Shown here: one piece after another, positions 23,557 to 32,459 of the stretch
Position numbering within the stretch: position 1 is the stretch's first letter
Layout: each line of letters starts with the position of its first letter
DNA from: Flintibacter faecis
GTDB taxonomy: Bacteria; Bacillota; Clostridia; Oscillospirales; Oscillospiraceae
Assembly (NCBI RefSeq): GCF_014287875.1
Contig: NZ_JACOPN010000004.1
Span: 196,388-260,387, forward strand
Reading direction: 5' to 3'
DNA: 64,000 nucleotides
Notes under the pieces: model-generated
The model's input: the letters and a program-made list of their open reading frames with translations, nothing else
Databases searched by the model: none
What the model was told of the DNA's origin: nothing
Made by a program: the position numbers and the translations under genes

Positions 23557-24420
23557 ATGAACGAACTGACCAGCTTGAGCCACGAGGAGCTGCTGTGCTT
23601 TATCCGCAGCGCCCCGGCCAGTATTTTCTTTAAGGATACCCAATGCAGATACCGCTTTGTCTCTGACCTGTGCGGTCTGGTCCACGGCAGCGCGGCAGAG
23701 GACCTTTTGGGCCGGACCGATTTAGAGGTCCAATCTGACCCCGCCCTGGGCCGGGAGCATTATGAGGAGGACCTGCACATTCTGGCTTCCGGCCAGGGCA
23801 GCCAGCGGATCAGCCGGGTCCCCCTCCCCTCCGGCCCGGTCTATCTGGAGATCAAAAAGAACCCGGTGCGGCTCCACGGGGCGGTCATCGGCATCATCGG
23901 GGTCATCAACGACATCACCCAGCAGGTGACCCAGGAGCGGGAGTTGAAGGAGCTCTCCTTCCGGGACAAGCTCACGGGGCTGTACAATCGGAACTATCTG
24001 GAGACCCGGATGCGGCACTACGTCCGCGCTGACGACTTCCCCGCCAGCCTTATTATGGCCGACTGCAACTATTTGAAACGGGTGAACGACACCCTGGGCC
24101 ACGAATATGGCGACCTGATGCTCCAGCGGGTGGCCCGGTGCATCCAGGACAGCATCCCCCCAAGCTCCGTGGCCATGCGGGTGGGCGGGGACGAGTTTCT
24201 CATTCTCTGCCCCAAGTGCCCCGCCGACCAGGCCCAGGCCGTCATCGCCCGCATCCGCCAGCGTTTAAAGCAGTGCAGCGACGGCATCCTCCCCTTGGAT
24301 GTGGCCTTTGGCAGCTCCACCGCACAGGACGACAGCCTGACCTTTGACCAGGTGTTCCATCGGGCAGACCGGGCCATGTATGAAAACAAAAAAGCGCTGC
24401 ACCGCACACAGGCGCAGTGA
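23557..24420 (+). CDS. PAS-GGDEF diguanylate cyclase
   Basis: 287 residues from the ATG at 23557, which has GAGG 8 nt upstream (an ATG at 23518 is possible). A PAS-like sensor domain covers about residues 5-120 (SAPASIFFKDTQCRYRFVSD) and a GGDEF domain covers 130-285 with LTGLYNRNYLE and the intact RVGGDEF. No RxxD inhibitory site precedes it. It should make cyclic di-GMP from GTP. It is soluble, with no membrane segments. It has its own promoter and a strong terminator, and is divergent from the RHH regulator. Confidence 0.92.
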   Translation: MNELTSLSHEELLCFIRSAPASIFFKDTQCRYRFVSDLCGLVHGSAAEDLLGRTDLEVQSDPALGREHYEEDLHILASGQGSQRISRVPLPSGPVYLEIKKNPVRLHGAVIGIIGVINDITQQVTQERELKELSFRDKLTGLYNRNYLETRMRHYVRADDFPASLIMADCNYLKRVNDTLGHEYGDLMLQRVARCIQDSIPPSSVAMRVGGDEFLILCPKCPADQAQAVIARIRQRLKQCSDGILPLDVAFGSSTAQDDSLTFDQVFHRADRAMYENKKALHRTQAQ

Positions 24421-24425
24421 ACCGC

Positions 24426-24457
24426 AAAAACAGCCGCCCGGCCGGGCGGCTGTTTTT
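24426..24457 (+). terminator. Terminator of the GGDEF gene
   Basis: AAAAACAGCCGCCCGG directly followed by its perfect complement ending in TTTTT. Confidence 0.88.
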
Positions 24458-24473
24458 GCGCGTTGGGGAACGG

Positions 24474-24532
24474 ATTGCCACGTCGCTGCGCTCCTCGCAA
24501 TGACAGTAGGGGCGGACCTGTGTGTCCGCCCG
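24474..24532. repeat. Dispersed repeats (copy pair 2)
   Basis: An ATTGCC...CGCAATGACAG element (24474-24506) fused to a GTAGGGGCGGAC...GTCCGCCCG palindrome (24506-24532), the same families as at 22,920-23,160. Confidence 0.75.
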
Positions 24533-24588
24533 CGATGACCGGTGCGCCAACGGCGGGTGACACACAGGCCGCCCCTATAGGATGTCGT

Positions 24589-27342
24589 TTACCTCATATA
24601 TTTCTCCCGGAATTCCTCCGCCGGGATGGCCTTGGAGAACCAGAAGCCCTGGGCGCTGTCGCAGCCCACGGCGCGCATGATGTCCACCTGTTCCCGGGTC
24701 TCGATGCCCTCGCAGATGACCTGATAGCCCAGGCTCTTCACCATGTTCACCACCTGCTGCAGAAAGTAGATGCCCCGCTGGTTCTCTGTACAGCGGGCGA
24801 TAAAGCCCCGGTCCAGCTTCACGGTGTTGATGGGGATGTCCACCACGGAGTTGAGCACGGAATAGCCCGCGCCGAAGTCGTCCAGAGAGGTCTGCATCTT
24901 CTTCTCCCGGAAGCAGGCGAAAAGCTTTTTCACCCGGTCAAACTCGAACACAGCGGCGGTCTCTGTCAGTTCGATCTCCAGCAGTTCAGCGCTGATCCGG
25001 TGCCGCCGGAGTATCTCGTCATACCGCCGGGCGTTCTCCGGGTTCTTGGCCAGGGCCACCGAGGCATTCACCGCAATGGGATACAGCCTCAGCCCGTCCT
25101 GAATGCCGCGCTTTAAAAACTCCGCCACCTGCTCGAACATATACAGGTCCAGGGCCACCACGCGGCCGGTGTTCTCCAGGATGGGGATAAATTGGTCGGG
25201 ATAGAGCACGGTGCCGTTCTCCCGCTCCCACCGGACCAGGGCCTCCGCCCCGATGACGGAGAAGTCCTTCAACGAAAACTTGGGCTGGAGATACAGCTTG
25301 AACTCTCCCCTTTCTATGGCCCGGCTCAGGCCGTTGGTCAGCTCGTTGGTCAACGTCTGCCGCGCCTCCATCTGCCGGTCATAGCGCAGGACCGCTCTTC
25401 TGGTATCGGGCCGGAGCTGCTTGCGGGCAAAGTTGGCCTTGTCGATGGCGGCGGAGGCGCTGAGGCAGTCCGGCTCGATCTCATAGATGCCGCTGCGCAG
25501 GCGCAGGCTGGCCTCCGGGTATTTCTCCGCCTGCCGCCGCTGGAACACCTGGTTTACCCGGTCCACAAACAGCACGCTGTCCTCCGGCCCACGGTAGGGC
25601 ACATAGACGGCGAACTGATCCCCGACTACCCGGGTCATGTATATGTCGCCCACGGCGTGCACATTGCTTACCAGATAGTCGCTGAACTCCTTCAGCACCT
25701 GGTCGCCCACGGCGTAGCCATACTTCTCGTTGAAGTATTTAAAGTTCTCAAAATCGCTGTACACGATGATATGGCCCCCGGCATAGCCGCCCACGATCTT
25801 GTGCTCGATCTCCTCCCGGAAGCGGCTGAAGCTCAACAGACCGGTGAGCCGGTCAAAGTCCGGGGCGGCCATCATGCCCCGATTGATGGCGTTGGCCGCC
25901 AGATGCTTGGTGAGATAGGCATTGATGATCTTGGTGATCTCCCCCAGCTCTTTCCGGCTCTGCTGCGTCCAAAAGCGCTTGCTGCCGCACACCACATAGG
26001 CGATGGCCCCCAGATACTCGCCCTCGCTGTACATGGCGGCATAGACCACCGTCTTCGCGCCCCCCTGCATCAGCAGGGCGGCCCCGCCGGGGGAATACAT
26101 GTCCATGTTGTCATACTGCAAAACGGTGGTGCCATATTCGTCATAGCTCTGGAACAGGGTGAGAAAGTCCTCCTTGGTAAAGCCGCTCTGCTGCTCCAGA
26201 GCCGCCGGGGCCCGGGGGGAGGTCCACTGAAACTGCCGGCTGGTGCGGTGCTCTTTAATGTCCGTATTGATGATGGTGATGCGGTCCAGCTGCAGGCGGA
26301 TGCCCACGATCTTTAAAAACAGAGAGATGGCTGCCTCAAAGCTGTTCGTTTTCTCGAACAGCTCAAAGGCGGTGGAGATGAGATCGTTGTGGAGATAGCG
26401 GGCATCGATATCCTCCGTCTTGATCTCTGTATTCTCCCCCTCGGCATAGCGGTGGAGGTTGTCGCAGAAGGCGTATTGGTTGCGCCCGTTCTCCTTGGCC
26501 TGATACAGGGCCCAGTCGGCATTTTGAAACAGCTGTTCATAGGAATAGCCCGATACGTTTTCCGGCAAAAAGCAGACCCCGATGCTGCACGTCATGCAAT
26601 AGTCGTTCTCCTCGAACACCAGCTTCCGCACCGCCTCAGACAGCTGCCTGGCCTTTTTCAGCACCACGGAGTGTCCGGCATCCTTCATAAAGACCAAAAA
26701 CTCGTCTCCGCCGATCCGGGCCAGCACGTCCTCCCGCTTGAACAGGGTATTCAGCAGACGGGCAAACTCCCGCAGGACCTTGTCTCCAAACAGATGGCCG
26801 TAGCGGTCGTTCACGTTTTTGAAAAAGTCCACGTCAATGACCAGCAGGCCACAGGAGGCATAGGGGTCCTTCTCCTCCAGATACCGGGCAATCAGTGTCT
26901 TGGCCATCCGGCGGTTATACAGCTGGGTCAGCGGGTCGTGCTGGGCCTGCCGGAGCAGGCTGCGCTCCCGCTCCTTCTCCGGGGTCACGTCCTTGGCATA
27001 GCCCACAAACACCTGCCCCTCCCGGATATCCTGCACAGGCAGGGCGTCCGCCTCCAGGTAGAGCAGCTTCCCCTCTTTGATCTCCCGCAGCTCCAGGGGG
27101 CCGTGCATCTGGCCGGTAAGCAGCTCCCGCAGCTGCCAGCGGTCCTCCGGCAGGACACAGCCCTGCGCACAGACGGAGGCCACATAGCGCTCGATGGTCC
27201 GCTGCACATTCAGCGCTTGGTCATAGACCACCATGGTGTCGGCGGCGGAAAAATATTCAAACAGATAGACCCGGCGGTGGCGCAGCAGCTCGGTCACCAC
27301 ACGGTTATCCTTGATGTCATTGATAAAACGGGACGATCTCAT
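24589..27342 (-). CDS. GGDEF-GAF-GGDEF-EAL cyclic di-GMP enzyme
   Basis: 917 residues. Domains in order are a PAS-like sensor (about 20-125), a GGDEF with intact GGDEF at 211-215, a GAF-like sensor (about 310-485), a second GGDEF with degenerate VGDQF (573-577), and an EAL phosphodiesterase (675-910) with GAEALVRW (E700), DDFGAGYS (821-828) and CEGIET. The EAL domain has its catalytic residues, so it should cleave cyclic di-GMP. The first GGDEF may be an active cyclase; the second is probably a GTP-sensing or structural unit. No membrane segments are seen. A purine-rich GGGAGGGAG precedes the ATG. With the nearby PAS-GGDEF gene it may set a local cyclic di-GMP balance. Confidence 0.93.
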   Translation of the reverse strand: MRSSRFINDIKDNRVVTELLRHRRVYLFEYFSAADTMVVYDQALNVQRTIERYVASVCAQGCVLPEDRWQLRELLTGQMHGPLELREIKEGKLLYLEADALPVQDIREGQVFVGYAKDVTPEKERERSLLRQAQHDPLTQLYNRRMAKTLIARYLEEKDPYASCGLLVIDVDFFKNVNDRYGHLFGDKVLREFARLLNTLFKREDVLARIGGDEFLVFMKDAGHSVVLKKARQLSEAVRKLVFEENDYCMTCSIGVCFLPENVSGYSYEQLFQNADWALYQAKENGRNQYAFCDNLHRYAEGENTEIKTEDIDARYLHNDLISTAFELFEKTNSFEAAISLFLKIVGIRLQLDRITIINTDIKEHRTSRQFQWTSPRAPAALEQQSGFTKEDFLTLFQSYDEYGTTVLQYDNMDMYSPGGAALLMQGGAKTVVYAAMYSEGEYLGAIAYVVCGSKRFWTQQSRKELGEITKIINAYLTKHLAANAINRGMMAAPDFDRLTGLLSFSRFREEIEHKIVGGYAGGHIIVYSDFENFKYFNEKYGYAVGDQVLKEFSDYLVSNVHAVGDIYMTRVVGDQFAVYVPYRGPEDSVLFVDRVNQVFQRRQAEKYPEASLRLRSGIYEIEPDCLSASAAIDKANFARKQLRPDTRRAVLRYDRQMEARQTLTNELTNGLSRAIERGEFKLYLQPKFSLKDFSVIGAEALVRWERENGTVLYPDQFIPILENTGRVVALDLYMFEQVAEFLKRGIQDGLRLYPIAVNASVALAKNPENARRYDEILRRHRISAELLEIELTETAAVFEFDRVKKLFACFREKKMQTSLDDFGAGYSVLNSVVDIPINTVKLDRGFIARCTENQRGIYFLQQVVNMVKSLGYQVICEGIETREQVDIMRAVGCDSAQGFWFSKAIPAEEFREKYMR

Positions 27343-27490
27343 CTGCTCCCTCCCTTTCCCTTTTATATCAAATTTCTCTTTTCTTAAAAGTATAGCAGAT
27401 TTTCCGGCGTCTTACAATCACAGGAAGCAAATTTTTCAAAATATTTACAATCCAGAAAAATACTGATTTCGGGTCAAATTCTATGTAAAA

Positions 27491-27530
27491 CCCAAAGCCC
27501 GGAGCGCTGTGCGGCGCTCCGGGCTTTGGG
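27491..27530. terminator. Terminator downstream of traX-like gene
   Basis: CCCAAAGCCCGGAGCGC with its exact complement around a short loop, between the traX-like gene end and the upstream part of the GGDEF-EAL gene. Confidence 0.8.
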
Positions 27531-27550
27531 TTTGCCCTCCGGCTTTGTGC

Positions 27551-28327
27551 TCACCGGGTCATAACATTCAGGATCAGCACGATCACCAGCATGTGGACCG
27601 GATAAAACCCATAGCACACATACTGGAACGGCTTGCTGTGGTATCCCTGCCGGCCGTGATACAGCCAGATGGGGATCAGCGCCAGCAGCGCAAGCCCCTG
27701 CTGGCACAGCTCAAGCTCCATGCCCAGCAGCCGGATGGGGTACACCAGACCGCCCAGCAGCTCCACATTCACCCAGTAAAGCCCAAGGAGCTGCCCCAGC
27801 AGGCACCACCACTTCTTCCCCCGGAAAAAGTAGAACAGGAACACCGTCAGCACCCCGGCGCCGTAGTAATCCACCATGCACAGGGTCCCCAGCACCACTC
27901 CGGCCACCACCACGGCGGCGGATGCCAGGATGTATCGCCAGGTCCTCCCCTTCGCCCGCACCGTCTCCATCAGGCGGATGCCCAAAAGGCCCATCAGCAG
28001 CGTCCAGATCACATTCTGGTGGACTGGATAAAACCACGTCCCGCCGTACATCAGGTCGAAGGGCACCTCAGACAGCACCGCAAACAGCAGCAGCCGCAGC
28101 GCATACTTTTGAAAGCTGTGGGTGTGGAAATACCCCTCCACCGCCATAAAGGCAAAGATGGGAAAGGCCAGCCGCCCCGCACAGGTCAGCCACTCCTGGG
28201 CGGGGAAGATCGTCGCCCAAAGGTGGTCCATCAGCATAAGCGCCATGGCGATGATATGAAGGGCCGCCGCGCTGATGTCAAAGCCGCCGGTGCCGGTGGG
28301 GGTTCTGTCTGTCTTGTAAATCGGCAT
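27551..28327 (-). CDS. TraX-family membrane protein
   Basis: 258 residues with about eight hydrophobic helices. The family start ALHIIAMALMLMDHLWA and the region GRLAFPIFAFMAVEGYFHT, then SEVPFDLM, match TraX (PF05857), known as the F-pilin acetylase but widespread in Clostridia chromosomes with unknown role. It stands alone, with no conjugation genes nearby. The leader has a strong hairpin between promoter zone and ribosome site. Confidence 0.9.
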   Translation of the reverse strand: MPIYKTDRTPTGTGGFDISAAALHIIAMALMLMDHLWATIFPAQEWLTCAGRLAFPIFAFMAVEGYFHTHSFQKYALRLLLFAVLSEVPFDLMYGGTWFYPVHQNVIWTLLMGLLGIRLMETVRAKGRTWRYILASAAVVVAGVVLGTLCMVDYYGAGVLTVFLFYFFRGKKWWCLLGQLLGLYWVNVELLGGLVYPIRLLGMELELCQQGLALLALIPIWLYHGRQGYHSKPFQYVCYGFYPVHMLVIVLILNVMTR

Positions 28328-28350
28328 ACTGATACTCCTTTGTCAGATGT

Positions 28351-28376
28351 CAGACAGCGCCGAGCGCTGTCGTCTG
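28351..28376. other. Inverted repeat upstream of traX-like gene
   Basis: GACAGCGC and GCGCTGTC (28353-28371) with extended pairing CAGA/TCTG, 3-nt loop, within the traX leader and about 45 nt from the divergent kinase promoter. It may be an operator or an RNA hairpin. Confidence 0.45.
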
Positions 28377-28419
28377 ATGGTATCACATTTCACCGTCCAA
28401 GGCAAGAGGGCGGGCGCAG

Positions 28420-28448
28420 TTGACTTTTCCCCCAGCCGCTGATATGAT
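28420..28448 (+). promoter_or_regulatory. Promoter of the DcuS/DcuR-like operon
   Basis: TTGACT (28420-28425), 17-nt spacer, TATGAT (28443-28448). Confidence 0.7.
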
Positions 28449-28493
28449 TTTTTCGGAAAACATCCCCCATCTTCCCCCGGGAGGCGATCTTCT

Positions 28494-30089
28494 TTGATCC
28501 GACGATTTCAACGGCTGAGCTTAGAGCGCCAGCTGTTTCTCAGCTTTTTCTCCCTGTGCGCCGCGCTTTTGCTGCTGTTCACCGGCCTCACCCTGTGGTT
28601 GGATATCTCCCGCCAGCGCCACGCGATGGACGGCGTCATCTCCAACACCGCCGCCTATGTGGCCTCCCTCCGCCCGGTGGCCGACATGCTGGAGCAGGGC
28701 TATCCCGACCCCCAGGTCCGCCAGGAGCTGGATGCCATGAGCCAGACCCTGTCCGGCTTGGACGTCATTCTGGTGTGCGACACCAGCGGGATGCGCTTTT
28801 ACCACACCAGCCGCCAGTCCGGCGGCGAGACGGAGCTCACCGGGGACGAGGGGCAGCGGCTTCAGGAACAGGACAGCTTTATCACCACCGGATACAGCAC
28901 CCACGGGGAGCAGCGCCGGGCCTTTCACGCCGTGTATAACGACGGGGGAAATCTGGTGGGCTTTGTCATGGCCTCGGTCTTCACCTCTGACATCCTCCGC
29001 CGGGGCCTGGTGCTGGCCTGCTACAGTCTGGTGCTGCTGTGCGTCATGCTGGCGGCGGCCCTGGCCCTGTCCCACGGCATCGTGTCCCTGCTGAAAAGCA
29101 GTCTGCGAGGGCACCACCCCGCCGAGCTGCTGGACCTGTATCTGCGCCAGTCTGACGTGCTCAACGCCATTGAAGACGGCGTGGTGGCCACCGACCCGGT
29201 GGGAAACATCCTCTTCTGCAACCAGGCCGCCCAGGCTCTGCTCCATACGGAGGATGACCCGGCGGGATGCCCCCTGCCCCAGCTGTTCCCCGACTCCCGC
29301 TGCAAAGAGACGGCCCGGGCCGGCGCGGGCAGCTATAACCGCTCCTGCACCCTGGGCAACCGCCAGGTGCTGACCACCGAGCTGCCCATCCAGGGCGAGG
29401 AGGGCGGCGGCGTGCTCACCGTCTTCCACGACAAGACGGAGATGCTCCGCCTGTCGGACAAGCTGTCCGGCACCCAGAACACCCTGGACACCCTGCGGGC
29501 CTTTAACCACGAGTTTATGAACAAGCTCCATGTGATCCTGGGCTATCTCCAGTCCGGCCAGATCGACCAGGCCAAGCGTCTCATCATCAACAGCAGCCTG
29601 GTCTCCAGCCAGGCCGTCCGGGAGACGGCGGACTGCATCCGGGTATCCTCCATCTGCGCCCTGGTCATCGGAAAGATGCTGCACGCGGCGGAATACGGCA
29701 TCTGCCTCACCGTCACGCCGGACAGCCGGTGCCGCCCGGAGGACCTGCTGCTCACCGAGACAGAGTGCACCTCCATCGTGGGCAATCTGCTGGAAAACGC
29801 CATTGAGGAGCTCGCCCGCAGCAGCCCCAAGGTGCGGGAGATCCGCCTGGGGTTCTACACCCGCTCCGACTGCAACATCATCACCTGTGAGGACACGGGG
29901 GACGGGGTGCCCGAGGACATCCGGGCCCGCATTTTTGAGCGGGGCTTCTCCTCCAAGGGCCCGGGCCGGGGTCTGGGCCTTGCCATGATCCGGGACATCA
30001 CCCAGCGCCGCGGTGGGACCATCGACCTGGACACCGAACCCCACACCGGCACCTGCTTCACCCTGACGTTTACGAAAGAGAGGTCCTGA
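28494..30089 (+). CDS. CitA/DcuS-type sensor histidine kinase
   Basis: 531 residues. One membrane helix near 15-36, an extracellular PAS-like (PDC) sensor about 37-168, a second helix 170-192, a cytoplasmic PAS (about 215-315), the kinase H-box FNHEFMNKLHVILGYLQ with H339, and an ATPase domain with NLLENAIEEL and GRGLGLAMI. The layout and H-box are those of CitA/DcuS kinases that sense di- or tricarboxylates outside the cell. It starts at TTG with GGGAGG upstream. The regulator gene follows after 2 nt and a GltS-type symporter follows the pair, its probable target. Confidence 0.93.
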   Translation: MIRRFQRLSLERQLFLSFFSLCAALLLLFTGLTLWLDISRQRHAMDGVISNTAAYVASLRPVADMLEQGYPDPQVRQELDAMSQTLSGLDVILVCDTSGMRFYHTSRQSGGETELTGDEGQRLQEQDSFITTGYSTHGEQRRAFHAVYNDGGNLVGFVMASVFTSDILRRGLVLACYSLVLLCVMLAAALALSHGIVSLLKSSLRGHHPAELLDLYLRQSDVLNAIEDGVVATDPVGNILFCNQAAQALLHTEDDPAGCPLPQLFPDSRCKETARAGAGSYNRSCTLGNRQVLTTELPIQGEEGGGVLTVFHDKTEMLRLSDKLSGTQNTLDTLRAFNHEFMNKLHVILGYLQSGQIDQAKRLIINSSLVSSQAVRETADCIRVSSICALVIGKMLHAAEYGICLTVTPDSRCRPEDLLLTETECTSIVGNLLENAIEELARSSPKVREIRLGFYTRSDCNIITCEDTGDGVPEDIRARIFERGFSSKGPGRGLGLAMIRDITQRRGGTIDLDTEPHTGTCFTLTFTKERS

Positions 30090-30091
30090 CC

Positions 30092-30781
30092 GTGCCCTAT
30101 CATGTGCTGATCATCGAGGACGACTCTATGGTGGCCGCCATTGACCGGCAATATGTGGAGTCTGACCGCCGGTTCCAGGTGGACCGGGTCTTTAAAAATG
30201 GGCTGCCCGCCCTGGACTACTTGGCGGAGCACCGGGCCGACCTGGTCATTCTGGACTACTACACCCCCCAGATGAACGGCCAGGAGTTTCTGGACCGGCT
30301 GCTGGCCCTGCCGGGCCCCGCCCCCGCCGTCATCGCCGTCACCTCGGCCAACGACCCGGACATCGTTCAGGCCCTGCTCCAGCGGGGGGTGCTGGACTAT
30401 CTCATCAAGCCCTTTGTCCTGCCCCGGTTCCGCCAGGCCATGGACCGCTTTCTCCAGCGGCAGAGCCTGCTGACCCAGCACTCCGCCGGGGTGGACCAGC
30501 AGACCATTGACCGGCTCATTCAGCTGCCCGAGCCCCCGCCTCCGGCCGAAGAGCTGAGCAAGGGGCTGAACCTGTCCACCCTGTCCATGATCCGGGAGTT
30601 CCTCTCCGCTCACCCCGGAGAGGCCTTCACCAGCGAGCAGATCGCCGCCCAGGTCCATCTGTCCCGCATCACCGTGCGCCGCTATGTCAGCCACATGGTG
30701 GAGACCCACGAGCTGGAGAGCTCCATCGACTACCGCACCGGCGGACGGCCCTCTATCCAATATCGATACGTGGGAACATAA
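30092..30781 (+). CDS. CitB/DcuR-type response regulator
   Basis: 229 residues. Receiver domain 1-120 with D10, D11 and phosphate-accepting D55 in LVILDYYTP, and a K in LIKPF. The C-terminal winged helix (about 155-225) has ITVRRYVSHMVE and RTGGRPSIQYRY, as in CitB/DcuR. It starts at GTG 2 nt after the kinase. The kinase-regulator pair probably activates the symporter gene downstream, which has its own promoter after a terminator. Confidence 0.93.
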   Translation: MPYHVLIIEDDSMVAAIDRQYVESDRRFQVDRVFKNGLPALDYLAEHRADLVILDYYTPQMNGQEFLDRLLALPGPAPAVIAVTSANDPDIVQALLQRGVLDYLIKPFVLPRFRQAMDRFLQRQSLLTQHSAGVDQQTIDRLIQLPEPPPPAEELSKGLNLSTLSMIREFLSAHPGEAFTSEQIAAQVHLSRITVRRYVSHMVETHELESSIDYRTGGRPSIQYRYVGT

Positions 30782-30786
30782 CAAAC

Positions 30787-30823
30787 AAAACCCGGATATT
30801 TCTGCATGAGATATTCGGGTTTT
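30787..30823 (+). terminator. Terminator after the response regulator
   Basis: AAAACCCGGATATTTC pairs (with two G-U pairs) to GAGATATTCGGGTTTT. Confidence 0.8.
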
Positions 30824-30960
30824 ATTCATGTCCTCCCCCGCTTGCGGGCTTCTTTCCGTCTGTTCGCTTATTTTTTTGCAGAATTTTGTTTTCCATCTGT
30901 ATTTTTGAGTTTTCTCCTTCATATACTTTACTTACTTATGTGCTTCTTTAAGTACAAAAA

Positions 30961-30990
30961 TTGACTTTACCATCGTCTTTTTTATATATT
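30961..30990 (+). promoter_or_regulatory. Promoter of the GltS-type symporter gene
   Basis: TTGACT (30961-30966), 18-nt spacer, TATATT (30985-30990). The AT-rich 80 nt upstream contain several ACTTA/TAAGT steps that could bind the adjacent response regulator. Confidence 0.65.
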
Positions 30991-31046
30991 GTGTCCAGAA
31001 AGAGCAAGGTCCCCGGAGAAGGGCCCTGCAGTAGGAGGAAACGCAT

Positions 31047-32300
31047 ATGGAAAACATTCTAAGCTACTTCGGCACCTATACGCCAGCAGCGGATGGTGCC
31101 ATCGCCGGGTTTCAGTTTGAATATCTGACCAGCCTGGGCTTTGCCGCCATCGTCATCTTCCTGGGGCGGTTCATCATCGACCACTCCACCCCCCTGCGAA
31201 AGTTCGCCATCCCCGCCCCCGTGGTCTCCGGCCTGCTGTTCTCGATCCTGGTGGCCGCCATCAAGGGCTCCGGCATCATCGCCCTGTCCTTTAACGTGGG
31301 CACCATTAAGGACCTGTGCCAGAACGTTTTCTTCATGTGCGTGGGCTATGGCTTCAGCGCCAAGCTGCTGAAAAACGCCGGCGGCAAGCTGTGCGTGAAG
31401 ATCGCCCTGGCCGCCTGTCTGCTCATCACCATGCAGGACGTGCTGGGCGTTGTGGTAGCCAAGTTCATCGGGATGCACCCCCTGCTGGGCCTGCAGTGCT
31501 CCTCCTCCGCCATGTCCGGCGGTGTGGGCACCGCCTCCGCCTTCGGCCCCATCTTCGTCAAGCTGGGTGCCCCGGAAAACGCCACTGAGGTGGGCGTAGC
31601 CGCCGGCACCATGGGCAACATCATAGGCTCCCTCATCGGCGGACCTGTGGCCGCTTTCCTCATCACCCGCCACCACCTGAAGGCCGACCCCAACGACAAG
31701 CCCGACTCCGCCAAGACCGGTGCGGTCAATCCCCTGGTCAACAGCCGCATGGTCTCCTGCTTCGGCCTGGTGCTGCTCATCTGCGCCCTGGGTATGCCCA
31801 TCTACTGCCTGCTGGACAACATCCCCAAGATCGAGATGCCCAAGTTCATCGGCTGCCTGTTCGCCGGCAGCATCGTCCGCAACATTCTGGAGGCCGCCCA
31901 TGTGGAGACCTATGTCCCCGAGATGGATGCCATCGAGCACATGTTCCTGGAGCTCTATCTGGCCCTGGTGCTGATGACGGTGGACATCACCGCCCTGTCC
32001 ACCGTGGCCGGTCAGATGGGCGTCATTCTGGTGGCCCAGGCCGTCCTCATCGCCCTGTTTGCCATCTTCATCTCCTTCCCCGCCTTTGGCCGCGACTACG
32101 GCGCGGCGGTGATGGCCGCCGGCAACTGCGGCTGGGGCTGCGGCTCCGGGCCCAACGCCGTGGCCAACGAGAAGGCCGTGATGGACCAGTACGGCTGGCA
32201 CAACGTGGCCTGGGTGCTGTATCCCTCCTTCGCTGTCATCATCGACGACATCTACAACCCCATTTTCCTCTCTATCTTTAGCAGCTTCATCGCCGGCTGA
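31047..32300 (+). CDS. gltS: GltS-family sodium:glutamate (dicarboxylate) symporter
   Basis: 417 residues, about ten hydrophobic helices. GRFIIDHSTPLRKFAIPAPVVSGLLF and the SAMSGGVGTASAFGPIF and AAGTMGNIIGSLIGGPVA segments match the ESS/GltS family, with two reentrant Gly-rich loops. The family couples sodium entry to glutamate uptake; the neighbouring CitA/DcuS-like kinase suggests that substrate range here could be a related dicarboxylate. It has a good ribosome site (AGGAGG about 9 nt before the ATG) and its own promoter and terminator. Confidence 0.9.
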   Translation: MENILSYFGTYTPAADGAIAGFQFEYLTSLGFAAIVIFLGRFIIDHSTPLRKFAIPAPVVSGLLFSILVAAIKGSGIIALSFNVGTIKDLCQNVFFMCVGYGFSAKLLKNAGGKLCVKIALAACLLITMQDVLGVVVAKFIGMHPLLGLQCSSSAMSGGVGTASAFGPIFVKLGAPENATEVGVAAGTMGNIIGSLIGGPVAAFLITRHHLKADPNDKPDSAKTGAVNPLVNSRMVSCFGLVLLICALGMPIYCLLDNIPKIEMPKFIGCLFAGSIVRNILEAAHVETYVPEMDAIEHMFLELYLALVLMTVDITALSTVAGQMGVILVAQAVLIALFAIFISFPAFGRDYGAAVMAAGNCGWGCGSGPNAVANEKAVMDQYGWHNVAWVLYPSFAVIIDDIYNPIFLSIFSSFIAG

Positions 32301-32315
32301 TGTCCGGTAAGAGGC

Positions 32316-32349
32316 AAACGGCCCGGAGCTTCCCGCTCCGGGCCGTTTT
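32316..32349 (+). terminator. Terminator of gltS
   Basis: AAACGGCCCGGAGC, short loop, exact complement and TTTTC. Confidence 0.88.
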
Positions 32350-32369
32350 CTTGCCTCGGCGGTCCTCTC

Positions 32370-32399
32370 TTGCGGAACGGTGTCAGCCTGTGGTATAAT
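32370..32399 (+). promoter_or_regulatory. Promoter of the TAXI lipoprotein gene
   Basis: TTGCGG (32370-32375), 18-nt spacer, TATAAT (32394-32399). Confidence 0.6.
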
Positions 32400-32459
32400 A
32401 CCCAGAAATGGCGGCGGATGCGCCGCCTTCCAATCCCGCCTTTGAAAAAGGAGCCCGCC

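Noticed and set aside
27551..28327. traX as evidence for a conjugative plasmid
   Set aside because: No other transfer gene is nearby and TraX-family genes are common in Clostridia chromosomes.
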